A stretch of DNA of 43,946 nucleotides from a virus: the IMG/VR virus record IMGVR_UViG_3300028025_003303, positions 1-43,946 of that record; one strand, 5' to 3'. Shown here one piece after another: positions 33,916 through 40,554 of the stretch; position 1 is the stretch's first letter, and each line of letters begins with the position of its first letter. Under the pieces are notes generated by a model. The model was not told the origin of the DNA. It made no database searches and was given only the letters and a program-made list of their open reading frames with translations. Made by a program: the position numbers and the translations under genes.

Positions 33916-34049
33916 TATTTATCCTTCTTTGGGTGTTTTGCTACATAATCATCAAGAATGGCTTTAATTGTTCCATTTTTATTCATGCGAACAATTTTTC
34001 CATTTTTAATTTGTGTTGCATTAAATGCTCCCGCTTTTTTCTTTGGCAT
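33915..34049 (-). CDS. 44-residue very basic protein
   Basis: The protein reads MPKKKAGAFNATQIKNGKIV then RMNKNGTIKAILDDYVAKHP and KKDK. Lys-rich ends around a short strand pair. Single-base overlaps with both neighbours. Could bind nucleic acid; unproven. Confidence 0.6.
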   Translation of the reverse strand: MPKKKAGAFNATQIKNGKIVRMNKNGTIKAILDDYVAKHPKKDK

Positions 34050-34813
34050 TATTTTGTAAATCCTTTTGGATCAAATACGCTTCCATCCCAAATTGTTTTA
34101 GTTGTTTTAGTTTCTGACTTGTATGTTCCACCACGTCGTTTATATTCAGCAACTACCCAAGCATTAGCGTATGCAGATGGATAAACATCAAATTTATCTT
34201 TTGCTGCTTGAACAACCCTTGCATAAAGTTTAGGATTTGATGGATCGCTTCCACCACGTCTTGGTTTAATTACATCTTCGTAATTAGGCTTTTCTGCTTT
34301 ACCAATTTGAGCATCATACATAGCCATCATCATCTCTGAATCTATTTGTGGAATTTCTGAATTAGTAGAACCCATTTCAACTACAAGATCTACTGATACA
34401 GACAATGATTCAACTTTAATAACTTCAGACATGCGATGATAAGAAACATATGCTGTTTCTTCCCATGCACCATCTTCTTCTTCATATTCACGAACAATAA
34501 CTGGCTTATCATTTTCTACATATTCCATAGAATATTCTGATCCTGGCAATCCAAGTAATCCTGGATTAGTCATTACGTACTCAACACGACCAATCATATT
34601 CTTATCGTCTTCGCCCATGTACATTACAAAGTCGCCTTCTTTAATTTCATGCATACTTTTTCCTATGTTACCTTCAGAACGATTGATTGCATAAATTTGT
34701 GCTGCTGCTTCTGCCCTTGTCTGGTGGCATCCCATAACTTCATTAGTACCCTCTTTTAGCGCTGGGTATCCAGAACATCCGAATGAGCCTTTGGCTCCAA
34801 CTCTATATGGCAT
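34049..34813 (-). CDS. phage structural/maturation-associated protein with DUF5872-like end
   Basis: The protein has 254 residues. The N-terminus MPYRVGAKGSFGCSGYPALK, GTNEVMGCHQTRAEAAAQIY is a small Cys motif (C13, C29) seen in prohead-region phage proteins. A middle beta domain (SMHEIKEGDFVMYMG, GRVEYVM) is followed by NPKLYARVVQAAKDKFDVYP, SAYANAWVVAEYKRRGGTY, the DUF5872-like ending. Such modules often sit near portal or protease genes, but none is in the window. Confidence 0.65.
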   Translation of the reverse strand: MPYRVGAKGSFGCSGYPALKEGTNEVMGCHQTRAEAAAQIYAINRSEGNIGKSMHEIKEGDFVMYMGEDDKNMIGRVEYVMTNPGLLGLPGSEYSMEYVENDKPVIVREYEEEDGAWEETAYVSYHRMSEVIKVESLSVSVDLVVEMGSTNSEIPQIDSEMMMAMYDAQIGKAEKPNYEDVIKPRRGGSDPSNPKLYARVVQAAKDKFDVYPSAYANAWVVAEYKRRGGTYKSETKTTKTIWDGSVFDPKGFTK

Positions 34814-34845
34814 TGCTATCCTCCTAGACCTATATACTGATTATA

Positions 34846-35244
34846 TCAGAGTTCTTTTTTAAGCATGAGCCGTTTAAGTTCTGCTATAGCCCATTGATCT
34901 TGCTTGCTTAATTTTGACAAGTCTTCATCATTTAATGACTTTTTAGTTATGGTTATTACTGGGTCATCTGACATAAAGTCTATATTCACATACCCTTTTT
35001 CCCATAGAGTTAAAATATCACTATTCACAGTCCTAATATGCTCTTCATATAAGTCTGGCATCAACTCTTTTATTTTCGGAGTAAATGAGTAGAGAAATGA
35101 TTGATTTTCAGAATCAATACCAACAACCTCAAGACCACCATTTAGAATTAGGTAATCCATAATCTCTTCTTCATTTGGAATCATATTTTTTCCATCTGGA
35201 TTAAATATTCTCTTGAATATTTTTTTTATAATTAATAAACTCAT
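34846..35244 (-). CDS. 132-residue hypothetical
   Basis: The protein starts MSLLIIKKIFKRIFNPDGKN. After a basic hydrophobic helix it has a mixed domain (GGLEVVGIDSENQSFLYSFT, PKIKELMPDLYEEHIRTVNS) and an end helix QDQWAIAELKRLMLKKEL. It overlaps the thioredoxin gene by 44 bp in another frame, a longer overlap than elsewhere, so a shorter start (for example Met at residue 21) is possible. Confidence 0.55.
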   Translation of the reverse strand: MSLLIIKKIFKRIFNPDGKNMIPNEEEIMDYLILNGGLEVVGIDSENQSFLYSFTPKIKELMPDLYEEHIRTVNSDILTLWEKGYVNIDFMSDDPVITITKKSLNDEDLSKLSKQDQWAIAELKRLMLKKEL

Positions 35245-35479
35245 TTAGTTTTTCTCTCGTTTGCGCTCCAGTTATGCGATTAATTTGTTCTTCATCTTCA
35301 AACAATATAAAAGTTGGAACAGATGTTATTTGAAAAGTTTTAACTAAATCATTTTCTATGTCTACGTCTATAATCTGAAAAGTTACATCTACTGTTTCCC
35401 TATTTAATTCTTCAACAATTGGTCTAACTTTTTTGCATGGTTGACACCAATCTGCTGTAAAATAAAAAACAGTTCTCAT
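35201..35479 (-). CDS. thioredoxin-like protein (WCQPC)
   Basis: The protein has 92 residues. The active site is WCQPC (11-15), with Gln replacing the common Gly, and the cis-Pro is at 55 (SVPTFILF). It is shorter than cellular thioredoxin by about 15 residues. Phage thioredoxin-like proteins reduce ribonucleotide reductase or help polymerases; neither partner is visible here. The start overlaps the nuclease stop by 4 bp. Confidence 0.88.
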   Translation of the reverse strand: MRTVFYFTADWCQPCKKVRPIVEELNRETVDVTFQIIDVDIENDLVKTFQITSVPTFILFEDEEQINRITGAQTREKLNEFINYKKNIQENI

Positions 35480-35883
35480 TTTCCAGACTTTACTCTAGCC
35501 TTTTTTAATGCTTCAAAATCTTTAATTTTTGTATCACCAAGGTATCCCCAGGCATATCCATCATTGATCATTTTATTGTTCAACGATTCGGACTCTCCGT
35601 TAACATAGACCCAACCAAGAATGCGACCATACTTTTCAGATGAATCCATTTTCTCTGTACGTATAACTACAGATTTAGCATCTTTAAGACATTTCTTTAA
35701 ATATTCTTTGGCCTCAATGCCAAGAGCCTTTTCAGCCTTATCTGTTGTGCGTGATTCTGGAGTATCAATACCTGCAAGACGAACACGGGATGCAAATAAA
35801 ATATCAAACCCTAAATCAATAATAACATCAATGGTATCTCCATCAACAACATTTTTTACTTCTTTAACAAAATACTCATACAT
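35476..35883 (-). CDS. staphylococcal-nuclease-like thermonuclease
   Basis: The protein has 135 residues. The catalytic set of SNase is complete: D16 of DGDT, R35, D40-T41-P-E43 (RLAGIDTPE) and R87 (KYGRILGWVYV). The numbering of R35/D40/T41/E43/R87 even coincides with the mature S. aureus enzyme. It would cut DNA or RNA in a calcium-dependent way. No signal peptide, so it is intracellular and might degrade host nucleic acid. It is coupled to the DUF7455-like gene by one base. Confidence 0.88.
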   Translation of the reverse strand: MYEYFVKEVKNVVDGDTIDVIIDLGFDILFASRVRLAGIDTPESRTTDKAEKALGIEAKEYLKKCLKDAKSVVIRTEKMDSSEKYGRILGWVYVNGESESLNNKMINDGYAWGYLGDTKIKDFEALKKARVKSGK

Positions 35884-36137
35884 TAGTAGTCTTTACCTTT
35901 CGCTTTATTTTCAACTAATTTTTCACGTTCATCAATTATAGTAAGCATAAATGACATCATTTTTGCATAACCTTCTGGGTTGTCAATAATTTTATTATAG
36001 TGATGACCACAAAACATAAGGTCTCCAGTTAGTCCAGTTATCTTTACAAGGGCTTCTGCAGCACAAGAATCACAACGATCCATTGGACTAAGAATCCACT
36101 CTTTATTTACAACTTCTTCTGCAATCATTGTATTCAT
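35883..36137 (-). CDS. DUF7455-like zinc protein
   Basis: The protein has 84 residues. MDRCDSCAAEALVKITGLTG, DLMFCGHHYNKI has CxxC (C22, C25) and CxHH (C43, H45, H46), the signature of actinobacterial DUF7455 proteins (DRCD.C.A.A......G..L.FC.HH). The family is typical of actinobacteria and their phages. Function unknown; a structural zinc is likely. Confidence 0.75.
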   Translation of the reverse strand: MNTMIAEEVVNKEWILSPMDRCDSCAAEALVKITGLTGDLMFCGHHYNKIIDNPEGYAKMMSFMLTIIDEREKLVENKAKGKDY

Positions 36138-36146
36138 AGTATACCG

Positions 36147-36320
36147 CTACTTTCTGTTATCTGTAGAATAGAATCCTGGGGCATTAAACATAACTCCAGG
36201 GGATGACCACTGTCTCTGCATTATTGCACCACAACATGATGGCTCTCTATCTTCACCAAACTCTCGTTTAAATTCAATAGCAGAAGAACACGTTGTACAT
36301 TTATAATCGTATACTGGCAT
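36147..36320 (-). CDS. FmdB-like zinc ribbon protein
   Basis: The protein has 57 residues and starts MPVYDYKCTTCSSAIEFKRE. CTTC (8-11) and a later CC (29-30) form the ribbon of FmdB/CxxC_CxxC_SSSS type proteins (MP.Y.Y.C..C). The tail (RQWSSPGVMFNAPGFYSTDN) is the usual 'F.G.GFY.TD' ending. Role unknown. Confidence 0.75.
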   Translation of the reverse strand: MPVYDYKCTTCSSAIEFKREFGEDREPSCCGAIMQRQWSSPGVMFNAPGFYSTDNRK

Positions 36321-36356
36321 ATCTCTCCATTTATTAACAGTCTATTAATTATAGCA

Positions 36357-36641
36357 TTAGGCTATTCTGTGTGTCAATCTGTCGTGTGTTCTAATTCTAT
36401 GGCAGTTAGCACAAACAACTTCACATTTTGCTATCTCTTTTTTTATTGCTGCCCAAGAAAATCCATCATGAATCATTCTTGAAATATTATATTTTTTATC
36501 TTTTAAATGATCAAAATCTAAGATTATATGATTATTTATTCCACAATCTACACAGCCAGATTTTTCTTTAATTTTTGCAAGTCTATTTTTAAACTCTTGC
36601 TTATCATAATGGTCCAACTTTTTGTTAGTCATTGATGACAA
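36357..36641 (-). CDS. HNH endonuclease
   Basis: The protein has 94 residues. CVDCG (30-34), LDFDHLKDKKYNIS (with the metal-binding His of FDH) and CEVVCANCHRIRT (about 73-85) give the full HNH/treble-clef core with two zinc CxxC pairs. Such small enzymes are common in phages for packaging, recombination or homing. It stands alone with a gap on each side. Confidence 0.88.
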   Translation of the reverse strand: MSSMTNKKLDHYDKQEFKNRLAKIKEKSGCVDCGINNHIILDFDHLKDKKYNISRMIHDGFSWAAIKKEIAKCEVVCANCHRIRTHDRLTHRIA

Positions 36642-36660
36642 TTATATCAGTGTGTATAAG

Positions 36661-36739
36661 CCCTACACAGGTATTCCAGGCACGATAGCCAGGGAATATA
36701 GAGAAAGGTAACTACTCCATCCCAAGGTCCTGTGTAGGG
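36661..36739. ncRNA. 79-nt structured element with 11-bp closing stem
   Basis: CCCTACACAGG (36661-36671) is perfectly complementary to CCTGTGTAGGG (36729-36739). Inside, TATTCC (36672-36677) pairs with GGAATA (36693-36698) around AGGC/GCC. It sits in the 113-bp gap between Hsp20 and the HNH gene, so on the - strand it is the 3' region of Hsp20. There is no T-run. It is not a tRNA: no T-arm or anticodon loop fits. Confidence 0.6.
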
Positions 36740-36754
36740 ACTATCTACATTATA

Positions 36755-37168
36755 CTACTTGATCTTAATAGACTTAGGCTTTTTTTCTTCAGGAACGATA
36801 CGATCAATTTTGATTGTCAACATACCGTCTTTTAGTTCTGCTCCAACAACTTCCATGTATTCACCAAGAGCAAATGTGCGAGTAAATTTACGACTAGCAA
36901 TACCCTTGTGAACCACTTTAGCATCAGTAACCTCTACGATCTCTCCTTTAATAACAAGAGATCCATTGTCTACAGATACATCAATGTCTTCTTTAGAAAA
37001 TCCAGCAACTGCTAGAGACAAAACATATGTGTCTTCATCTAGTTTAAGAAGATCATATGGAGGATAGGATTGATTATTTGTTTTATATACATTGTTTAGT
37101 TGTGTTAGGTTTCTGTTAAACCCAATAAAAAAAGGGTCATTAAAAATGGCCCATGGATCGTTCATCAT
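36755..37168 (-). CDS. small heat-shock protein (Hsp20/alpha-crystallin)
   Basis: The protein has 137 residues. The alpha-crystallin domain covers about 38-132: PPYDLLKLDEDTYVLSLAVA, GFSKEDIDVSVDNGSLVIKG, then SRKFTRTFALGEYMEVVGAE and the closing LKDGMLTIKIDR. Hsp20 holds unfolded proteins; phage copies are common in aquatic viruses and may aid capsid or fibre folding. Starts at 37168 or 37165 are both possible after GAAAGGGGAATA. The three tRNAs lie upstream on the same strand. Confidence 0.9.
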   Translation of the reverse strand: MMNDPWAIFNDPFFIGFNRNLTQLNNVYKTNNQSYPPYDLLKLDEDTYVLSLAVAGFSKEDIDVSVDNGSLVIKGEIVEVTDAKVVHKGIASRKFTRTFALGEYMEVVGAELKDGMLTIKIDRIVPEEKKPKSIKIK

Positions 37169-37241
37169 ATTATTCCCCTTTCAAGCGAATAAGTTAGTGT
37201 ATCCCCATTCGGCAGATACAATACTATTATATCAGAATTTG

Positions 37242-37313
37242 TAGCCCTACAGAGAATTGAACTCTGCTCACCAAGATGAAAGCCTGGTATCCTGACCACT
37301 AGACGATAGGGCC
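37242..37313 (-). tRNA. tRNA-Glu (anticodon TTC)
   Basis: A 72-nt cloverleaf: acceptor GGCCCTA/TAGGGCT (first pair G-U), anticodon stem CCAGG/CTTGG around CTTTCAT, T arm CAGAG-TTCAATT-CTCTG, discriminator A. CCA is not encoded. Two further tRNAs lie just upstream on the same strand. Confidence 0.9.
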
Positions 37314-37314
37314 T

Positions 37315-37389
37315 TGGAGCGGAAGACGAGACTTGAACTCGCAACATCTACCTTGGCAAGGTAGTACTCTGCCATTGAGTTACTTCCGC
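37315..37389 (-). tRNA. tRNA-Gly (anticodon GCC)
   Basis: Acceptor GCGGAAG/CTTCCGC, anticodon stem CTACC/GGTAG around TTGCCAA, T arm CGAG-TTCAAGT-CTCG, discriminator T followed by encoded CCA (37315-37317). It is the only tRNA of the window with an encoded CCA. Confidence 0.92.
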
Positions 37390-37394
37390 ACTTG

Positions 37395-37467
37395 CTGGTC
37401 TGGCAGGGCACGATCCTGCGACATCCGAATTAACAGTTCGGCACTCTACCAACTGAGTTACAGACCA
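37395..37467 (-). tRNA. tRNA-Asn (anticodon GTT)
   Basis: A 73-nt cloverleaf: acceptor TGGTCTG/CAGACCA, anticodon stem CCGAA/TTCGG around CTGTTAA, T arm GCAGG-ATCGTGC-CCTGC, discriminator G. The T loop starts with A instead of the usual T, a mild departure. It lies 7 bp after the subtilase stop. Confidence 0.9.
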
Positions 37468-37474
37468 AAACCTA

Positions 37475-38344
37475 TTACTTCAATATATCAATAAAGTTGT
37501 TTGACTTTATTTGTTCACTCTCTGTTGGTTTTGACAAAGACTTAAGGTATTCATATGTTGATGAATAACTTCCCTTATAGTTTTTAACCCAATAAGATGC
37601 AAGCGCAGCAGTTGCTGCTGATGTTCCTACTGCATTCTTTGCGCTTGTTTCAAAAGAGCCTAAAGCATAGAAATCAAGTTCTTTTCCACCATTACTATGC
37701 AATGCAATTCTGCCTTCTCTTGTTGCAGAACCAACTGCAATAGATTCAGTAATACATGCTGGATAGTCTACTCTAGAAATATCATAGTTATTTCCTGCTG
37801 CAAAAATAGTTGCAACATTTAAAGATTGTAGTTTAACAATGCTGTCTCGTAAGTTAGCCTTTACTGGACAATAGTTTGCTCCAGTACGTAAGTTATGATG
37901 ACCAATTGATGCAGATGTTGCAACAATGTTAAACTTTTGTTTATTTTGTGCAACCCACTCTAATGCACTTAGCACAGAAGATTCTGTATATTGTGACTGT
38001 CTTCCATTTGCAGCCATTGGAACAATACGAATAAACACAATATTAATATCTGGGTTTACCTGTGTTGCAATTAAAGCCATGATTGTTCCATGATCAAAGC
38101 CATTAGCATATAGTTGGCTTGCTGGAAGAGATGCAGATCCAGGACCTTCTTGAATCATTTGTTTGTTTGGGCATCCTTTAGACTGCATAACACATGCCTC
38201 ATAAATAATTTTACCTTGAAGTGCTGGCAATGTTGTATCAATTGCTGTATCAATAATTGCAATTGAAGGTTTTACTTCTGCTGATGCTGGTGCAAGTAGT
38301 GTTAATCCTAATGCTACTGCAATCCCCACTGCGATTTTTTTCAT
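37475..38344 (-). CDS. secreted subtilisin-like serine protease (S8)
   Basis: The protein has 289 residues. The signal peptide MKKIAVGIAVALGLTLLAPA ends at ASA (20-22), a likely signal peptidase I site. The catalytic triad is D32 (IIDTAID), H85 (GFDHGTIMA) and S242 (GTSAATAALA), with the oxyanion Asn185 in AAGNN. Four cysteines outside the core may form disulphides. A signal peptide on a phage protease is unusual: it could act at the cell envelope at lysis or on the virion surface. No propeptide is evident. Confidence 0.9.
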   Translation of the reverse strand: MKKIAVGIAVALGLTLLAPASAEVKPSIAIIDTAIDTTLPALQGKIIYEACVMQSKGCPNKQMIQEGPGSASLPASQLYANGFDHGTIMALIATQVNPDINIVFIRIVPMAANGRQSQYTESSVLSALEWVAQNKQKFNIVATSASIGHHNLRTGANYCPVKANLRDSIVKLQSLNVATIFAAGNNYDISRVDYPACITESIAVGSATREGRIALHSNGGKELDFYALGSFETSAKNAVGTSAATAALASYWVKNYKGSYSSTYEYLKSLSKPTESEQIKSNNFIDILK

Positions 38345-38346
38345 TA

Positions 38347-38562
38347 TTACTCCTTTATTTTAAATACAACTTGACATGGGTCTCCACCTGATTCCCACTC
38401 TTCTTGCTCTTCTTCGCTCATGTATGGATCGCCATCATGAGTATTACAGAACGGTTCTGTTATCCATCCCCGCTCAATTCCGTTATCAAGCCAGATTTCA
38501 AACTCTTTGTCTTCTGACTCTTTGCTTTGAATATCTTTTAGTATTTCTTCAAACTCTTCCAT
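38347..38562 (-). CDS. 71-residue acidic hypothetical
   Basis: The protein starts MEEFEEILKDIQSKESEDKE. It has C39 and C63, and a conserved WLDNGIERGWITEPFCNTHD and GDPCQVVFKI pattern that is frequent in actinophage small proteins. It is very acidic. The stop is 2 bp before the protease start. Function unknown. Confidence 0.65.
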   Translation of the reverse strand: MEEFEEILKDIQSKESEDKEFEIWLDNGIERGWITEPFCNTHDGDPYMSEEEQEEWESGGDPCQVVFKIKE

Positions 38563-38577
38563 ACTATAAGTATAGAC

Positions 38578-39102
38578 CTAAATGCTTACCACGTCAACTG
38601 GACCCATGCAAGATGGATTAAATTTAATTGCTGCATTTACTGCAGAGACAACCCTATTCCTTGCATTTTTTTGTTTATCTGTTGCATATAACACTCCATA
38701 TGCATATTCTGCCCCAGATCCCATTGCTAAATAGTCAACTGTGTATTTAGATAAAGACATATCTACAGCACTGTGTTCATAAATTTGTCCACGAACAGCA
38801 ATAATTAAACCAAGATCGCCTTCTTTTGATGTATCAACCCAAAAATCATTATAAAACTCTCTAAGTTCTTTAATAAACTTAGTCTGCATAAACTTATCTA
38901 TATCTTTAATGTTAGGAACGCTTGGTTTAAAGTTATAACGGATTCTTTCTCCGTCCATTGAGCCAGCATATCCAATTAAGTATGGGCCAATCTTCCAAAC
39001 CTTTGGAGCGTCAAGTGCTAATATAGTTCCATCATCGCTAGCACCACGATCACCAGCCATATATACTTTATCTTCATGGCGAACTACGGCAATACAAGTC
39101 AT
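38578..39102 (-). CDS. proteasome-beta/HslV-like Ntn hydrolase
   Basis: The protein has 174 residues. It starts MTCIAVVRHEDKVYMAGDRG. After Met removal Thr becomes residue 1, Asp of AGDRG residue 17 and Lys of APKVWKIG residue 33: exactly the T1-D17-K33 catalytic set of proteasome beta subunits. YLIGYAGSMDGERI and YLAMGSGAEYAYGVLYA match the later family motifs. Such phage proteins are known only from sequence. It may cut scaffold or host proteins. No ATPase partner is seen. Confidence 0.85.
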   Translation of the reverse strand: MTCIAVVRHEDKVYMAGDRGASDDGTILALDAPKVWKIGPYLIGYAGSMDGERIRYNFKPSVPNIKDIDKFMQTKFIKELREFYNDFWVDTSKEGDLGLIIAVRGQIYEHSAVDMSLSKYTVDYLAMGSGAEYAYGVLYATDKQKNARNRVVSAVNAAIKFNPSCMGPVDVVSI

Positions 39103-39166
39103 AAGAATACCCCTCTAAAATGCGGTATATTTAGTATACCAGCAAAATTTTAGAAGGTCAAGCAGG

Positions 39167-39751
39167 TTATTTTATATTTTGACCGCAAGATGGGCAGGTT
39201 TTTGCTTTAGTTTGAGATTTTTTAACAGCAGTTGTGGCTGTTGTTTTTGCTGAACCATATTTTGGACGACCAAATCCAACTATTGAAATTAAGACTCCAG
39301 CCTTGTTTTTCTTATAGGCACGTAACTGCTTACAAACCTCTCCACCATTTCTTTGGCTTCCAGATTTCTTTGAAGAAGTGTTTCCTTCAATGCACCAAAC
39401 TGTTCCATCTTCATTATCTTTTACAACAATACCTACGTGACTAATACGATCAACGCCATCTGAAGGGAAATCAAAATAAGCAATATCTCCTGGTTCTGGA
39501 TCTGCTATGTCAACATCAATCCATTGACCAGCCTTCTTAAATGCTGCAGCACCTCCTGGAGTATAAACAGTATTAGGAACTTTTACGCCTGCTTCATTTG
39601 CACACCAGTTAATAAATGAACCGCACCATGGTTGAAAGTTAGCCTTTGTGTAAGCACCATACTTTGTTTCGTTATCTTTAGGACCTTCAATAGTCCCAAT
39701 CTCTGCTGTAGCAACTTCAATTAAACGTGCTGCTGTGCCTTGTTCTGCCAT
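39167..39751 (-). CDS. CHAP-domain endolysin
   Basis: The protein has 194 residues. The CHAP amidase/peptidase domain has Cys43 (QPWCGSFINWC), His105 (RISHVGIVV) and Glu122 (WCIEGNTSS). It cleaves peptidoglycan for lysis. The C-terminal linker is Ala/Thr/Lys-rich and ends CPSCGQNIK, a half zinc ribbon that might bind the wall or dimerise. The adjacent membrane proteins at 39754 and 40377 are holin candidates, giving a lysis cassette. Confidence 0.88.
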   Translation of the reverse strand: MAEQGTAARLIEVATAEIGTIEGPKDNETKYGAYTKANFQPWCGSFINWCANEAGVKVPNTVYTPGGAAAFKKAGQWIDVDIADPEPGDIAYFDFPSDGVDRISHVGIVVKDNEDGTVWCIEGNTSSKKSGSQRNGGEVCKQLRAYKKNKAGVLISIVGFGRPKYGSAKTTATTAVKKSQTKAKTCPSCGQNIK

Positions 39752-39753
39752 CT

Positions 39754-40158
39754 TTATTTATCCCAATCTGTATCAACTGGTTGCTCTTCTGGCATTTGTC
39801 CATCTGGCTTTGCTGCTAGACGTGCTGCTGTAGCATCAATCTCTGCTTCTAATTTTTTATCTGCCTGAGTATTTTTGGCATCTACTTCTTTATTCTGTAT
39901 TTGTGCAGCCATAACATCTTTTGCACCATCTCTACCAATTAAAATACCAGCAAGTGTTCCAGTAATAAAAGTTGCAACTGATGACAAAACATTGAAAAAC
40001 ATTTTATCGTTTTCTGACTGTGCACCAATTGGTTGTGTTACAAAAACAAGGGCATATAAGATACCCATAGTTGTGAATAGTAAGATTGTTCCTAATGTTA
40101 GACCAAGAAAGAACTTTAATCTTGCATCTAACTCATCTGAAGTATATTTTTGTTTCAT
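39754..40158 (-). CDS. two-TM holin candidate
   Basis: The protein has 134 residues. Membrane helices at about 16-38 (FLGLTLGTILLFTTMGILYA) and 54-74 (VLSSVATFITGTLAGILIGR). A charged Ala/Lys/Glu coiled-coil tail follows. It is 2 bp upstream of the endolysin gene. A holin or lysis regulator is the natural reading. Confidence 0.65.
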   Translation of the reverse strand: MKQKYTSDELDARLKFFLGLTLGTILLFTTMGILYALVFVTQPIGAQSENDKMFFNVLSSVATFITGTLAGILIGRDGAKDVMAAQIQNKEVDAKNTQADKKLEAEIDATAARLAAKPDGQMPEEQPVDTDWDK

Positions 40159-40361
40159 TTTGTTGTTACCTCTCTTGGATCATAACCATAAATATCGTTT
40201 ATGCATTCTCCATATCCTAAACAAGTTGGTGGGTTGCATGACTTTTTATTCCAGTTTTCTGGATCTTGACACTCATAACGATATTTATTAGCACATCCAG
40301 TCAAGGATAGGGCTAATAGTGATATAACTAGTAGGCTACGAAGGGTTTTCATACCCTCCAT
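40155..40361 (-). CDS. small lipoprotein (lipobox LTGC)
   Basis: The protein has 68 residues (or 65 from the second Met). The signal MKTLRSLLVISLLALS and lipobox LTGC (Cys23) are clear. The mature part KYRYECQDPENWNKKSCNPP, TCLGYGECIND has four more cysteines and is conserved in environmental phages. It sits between two holin-like genes; a spanin-like or superinfection-exclusion role is possible. The ribosome site GGAGGGT is very close to the second ATG, so the exact start is unsure. Confidence 0.75.
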   Translation of the reverse strand: MEGMKTLRSLLVISLLALSLTGCANKYRYECQDPENWNKKSCNPPTCLGYGECINDIYGYDPREVTTK

Positions 40362-40376
40362 TATACTATACTATTA

Positions 40377-40553
40377 CTATTCGTCTTCTTTACGAATTCC
40401 TATGGTTGCAAACCATATGGCTACTGAGGCTAGGGTTACGTACCCTACCACTGTCTTTGCGCTACCCTCTAAAACCACCCATGCTACAAAGAAGCCAAGA
40501 AATGTAAAGTTTTCGTTTAGGGCTGCCATGCCCCATTCTTTTAACTTTTTCAT
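40377..40553 (-). CDS. 58-residue membrane protein, holin-like
   Basis: Start at 40553 after AAGGAGATAAA. It reads MKKLKEWGMAALNENFTFLG, then FFVAWVVLEGSAKTVVGYVT and LASVAIWFATIGIRKEDE. Two membrane helices with a basic start and charged end. It overlaps no other lysis gene but is in the lysis block. Function inferred. Confidence 0.6.
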   Translation of the reverse strand: MKKLKEWGMAALNENFTFLGFFVAWVVLEGSAKTVVGYVTLASVAIWFATIGIRKEDE

Positions 40554-40554
40554 T

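Noticed and set aside
36661-36739. Degenerate tRNA
   Set aside because: The closing stem is 11 bp and there is no anticodon arm or TTC-type T loop on either strand.
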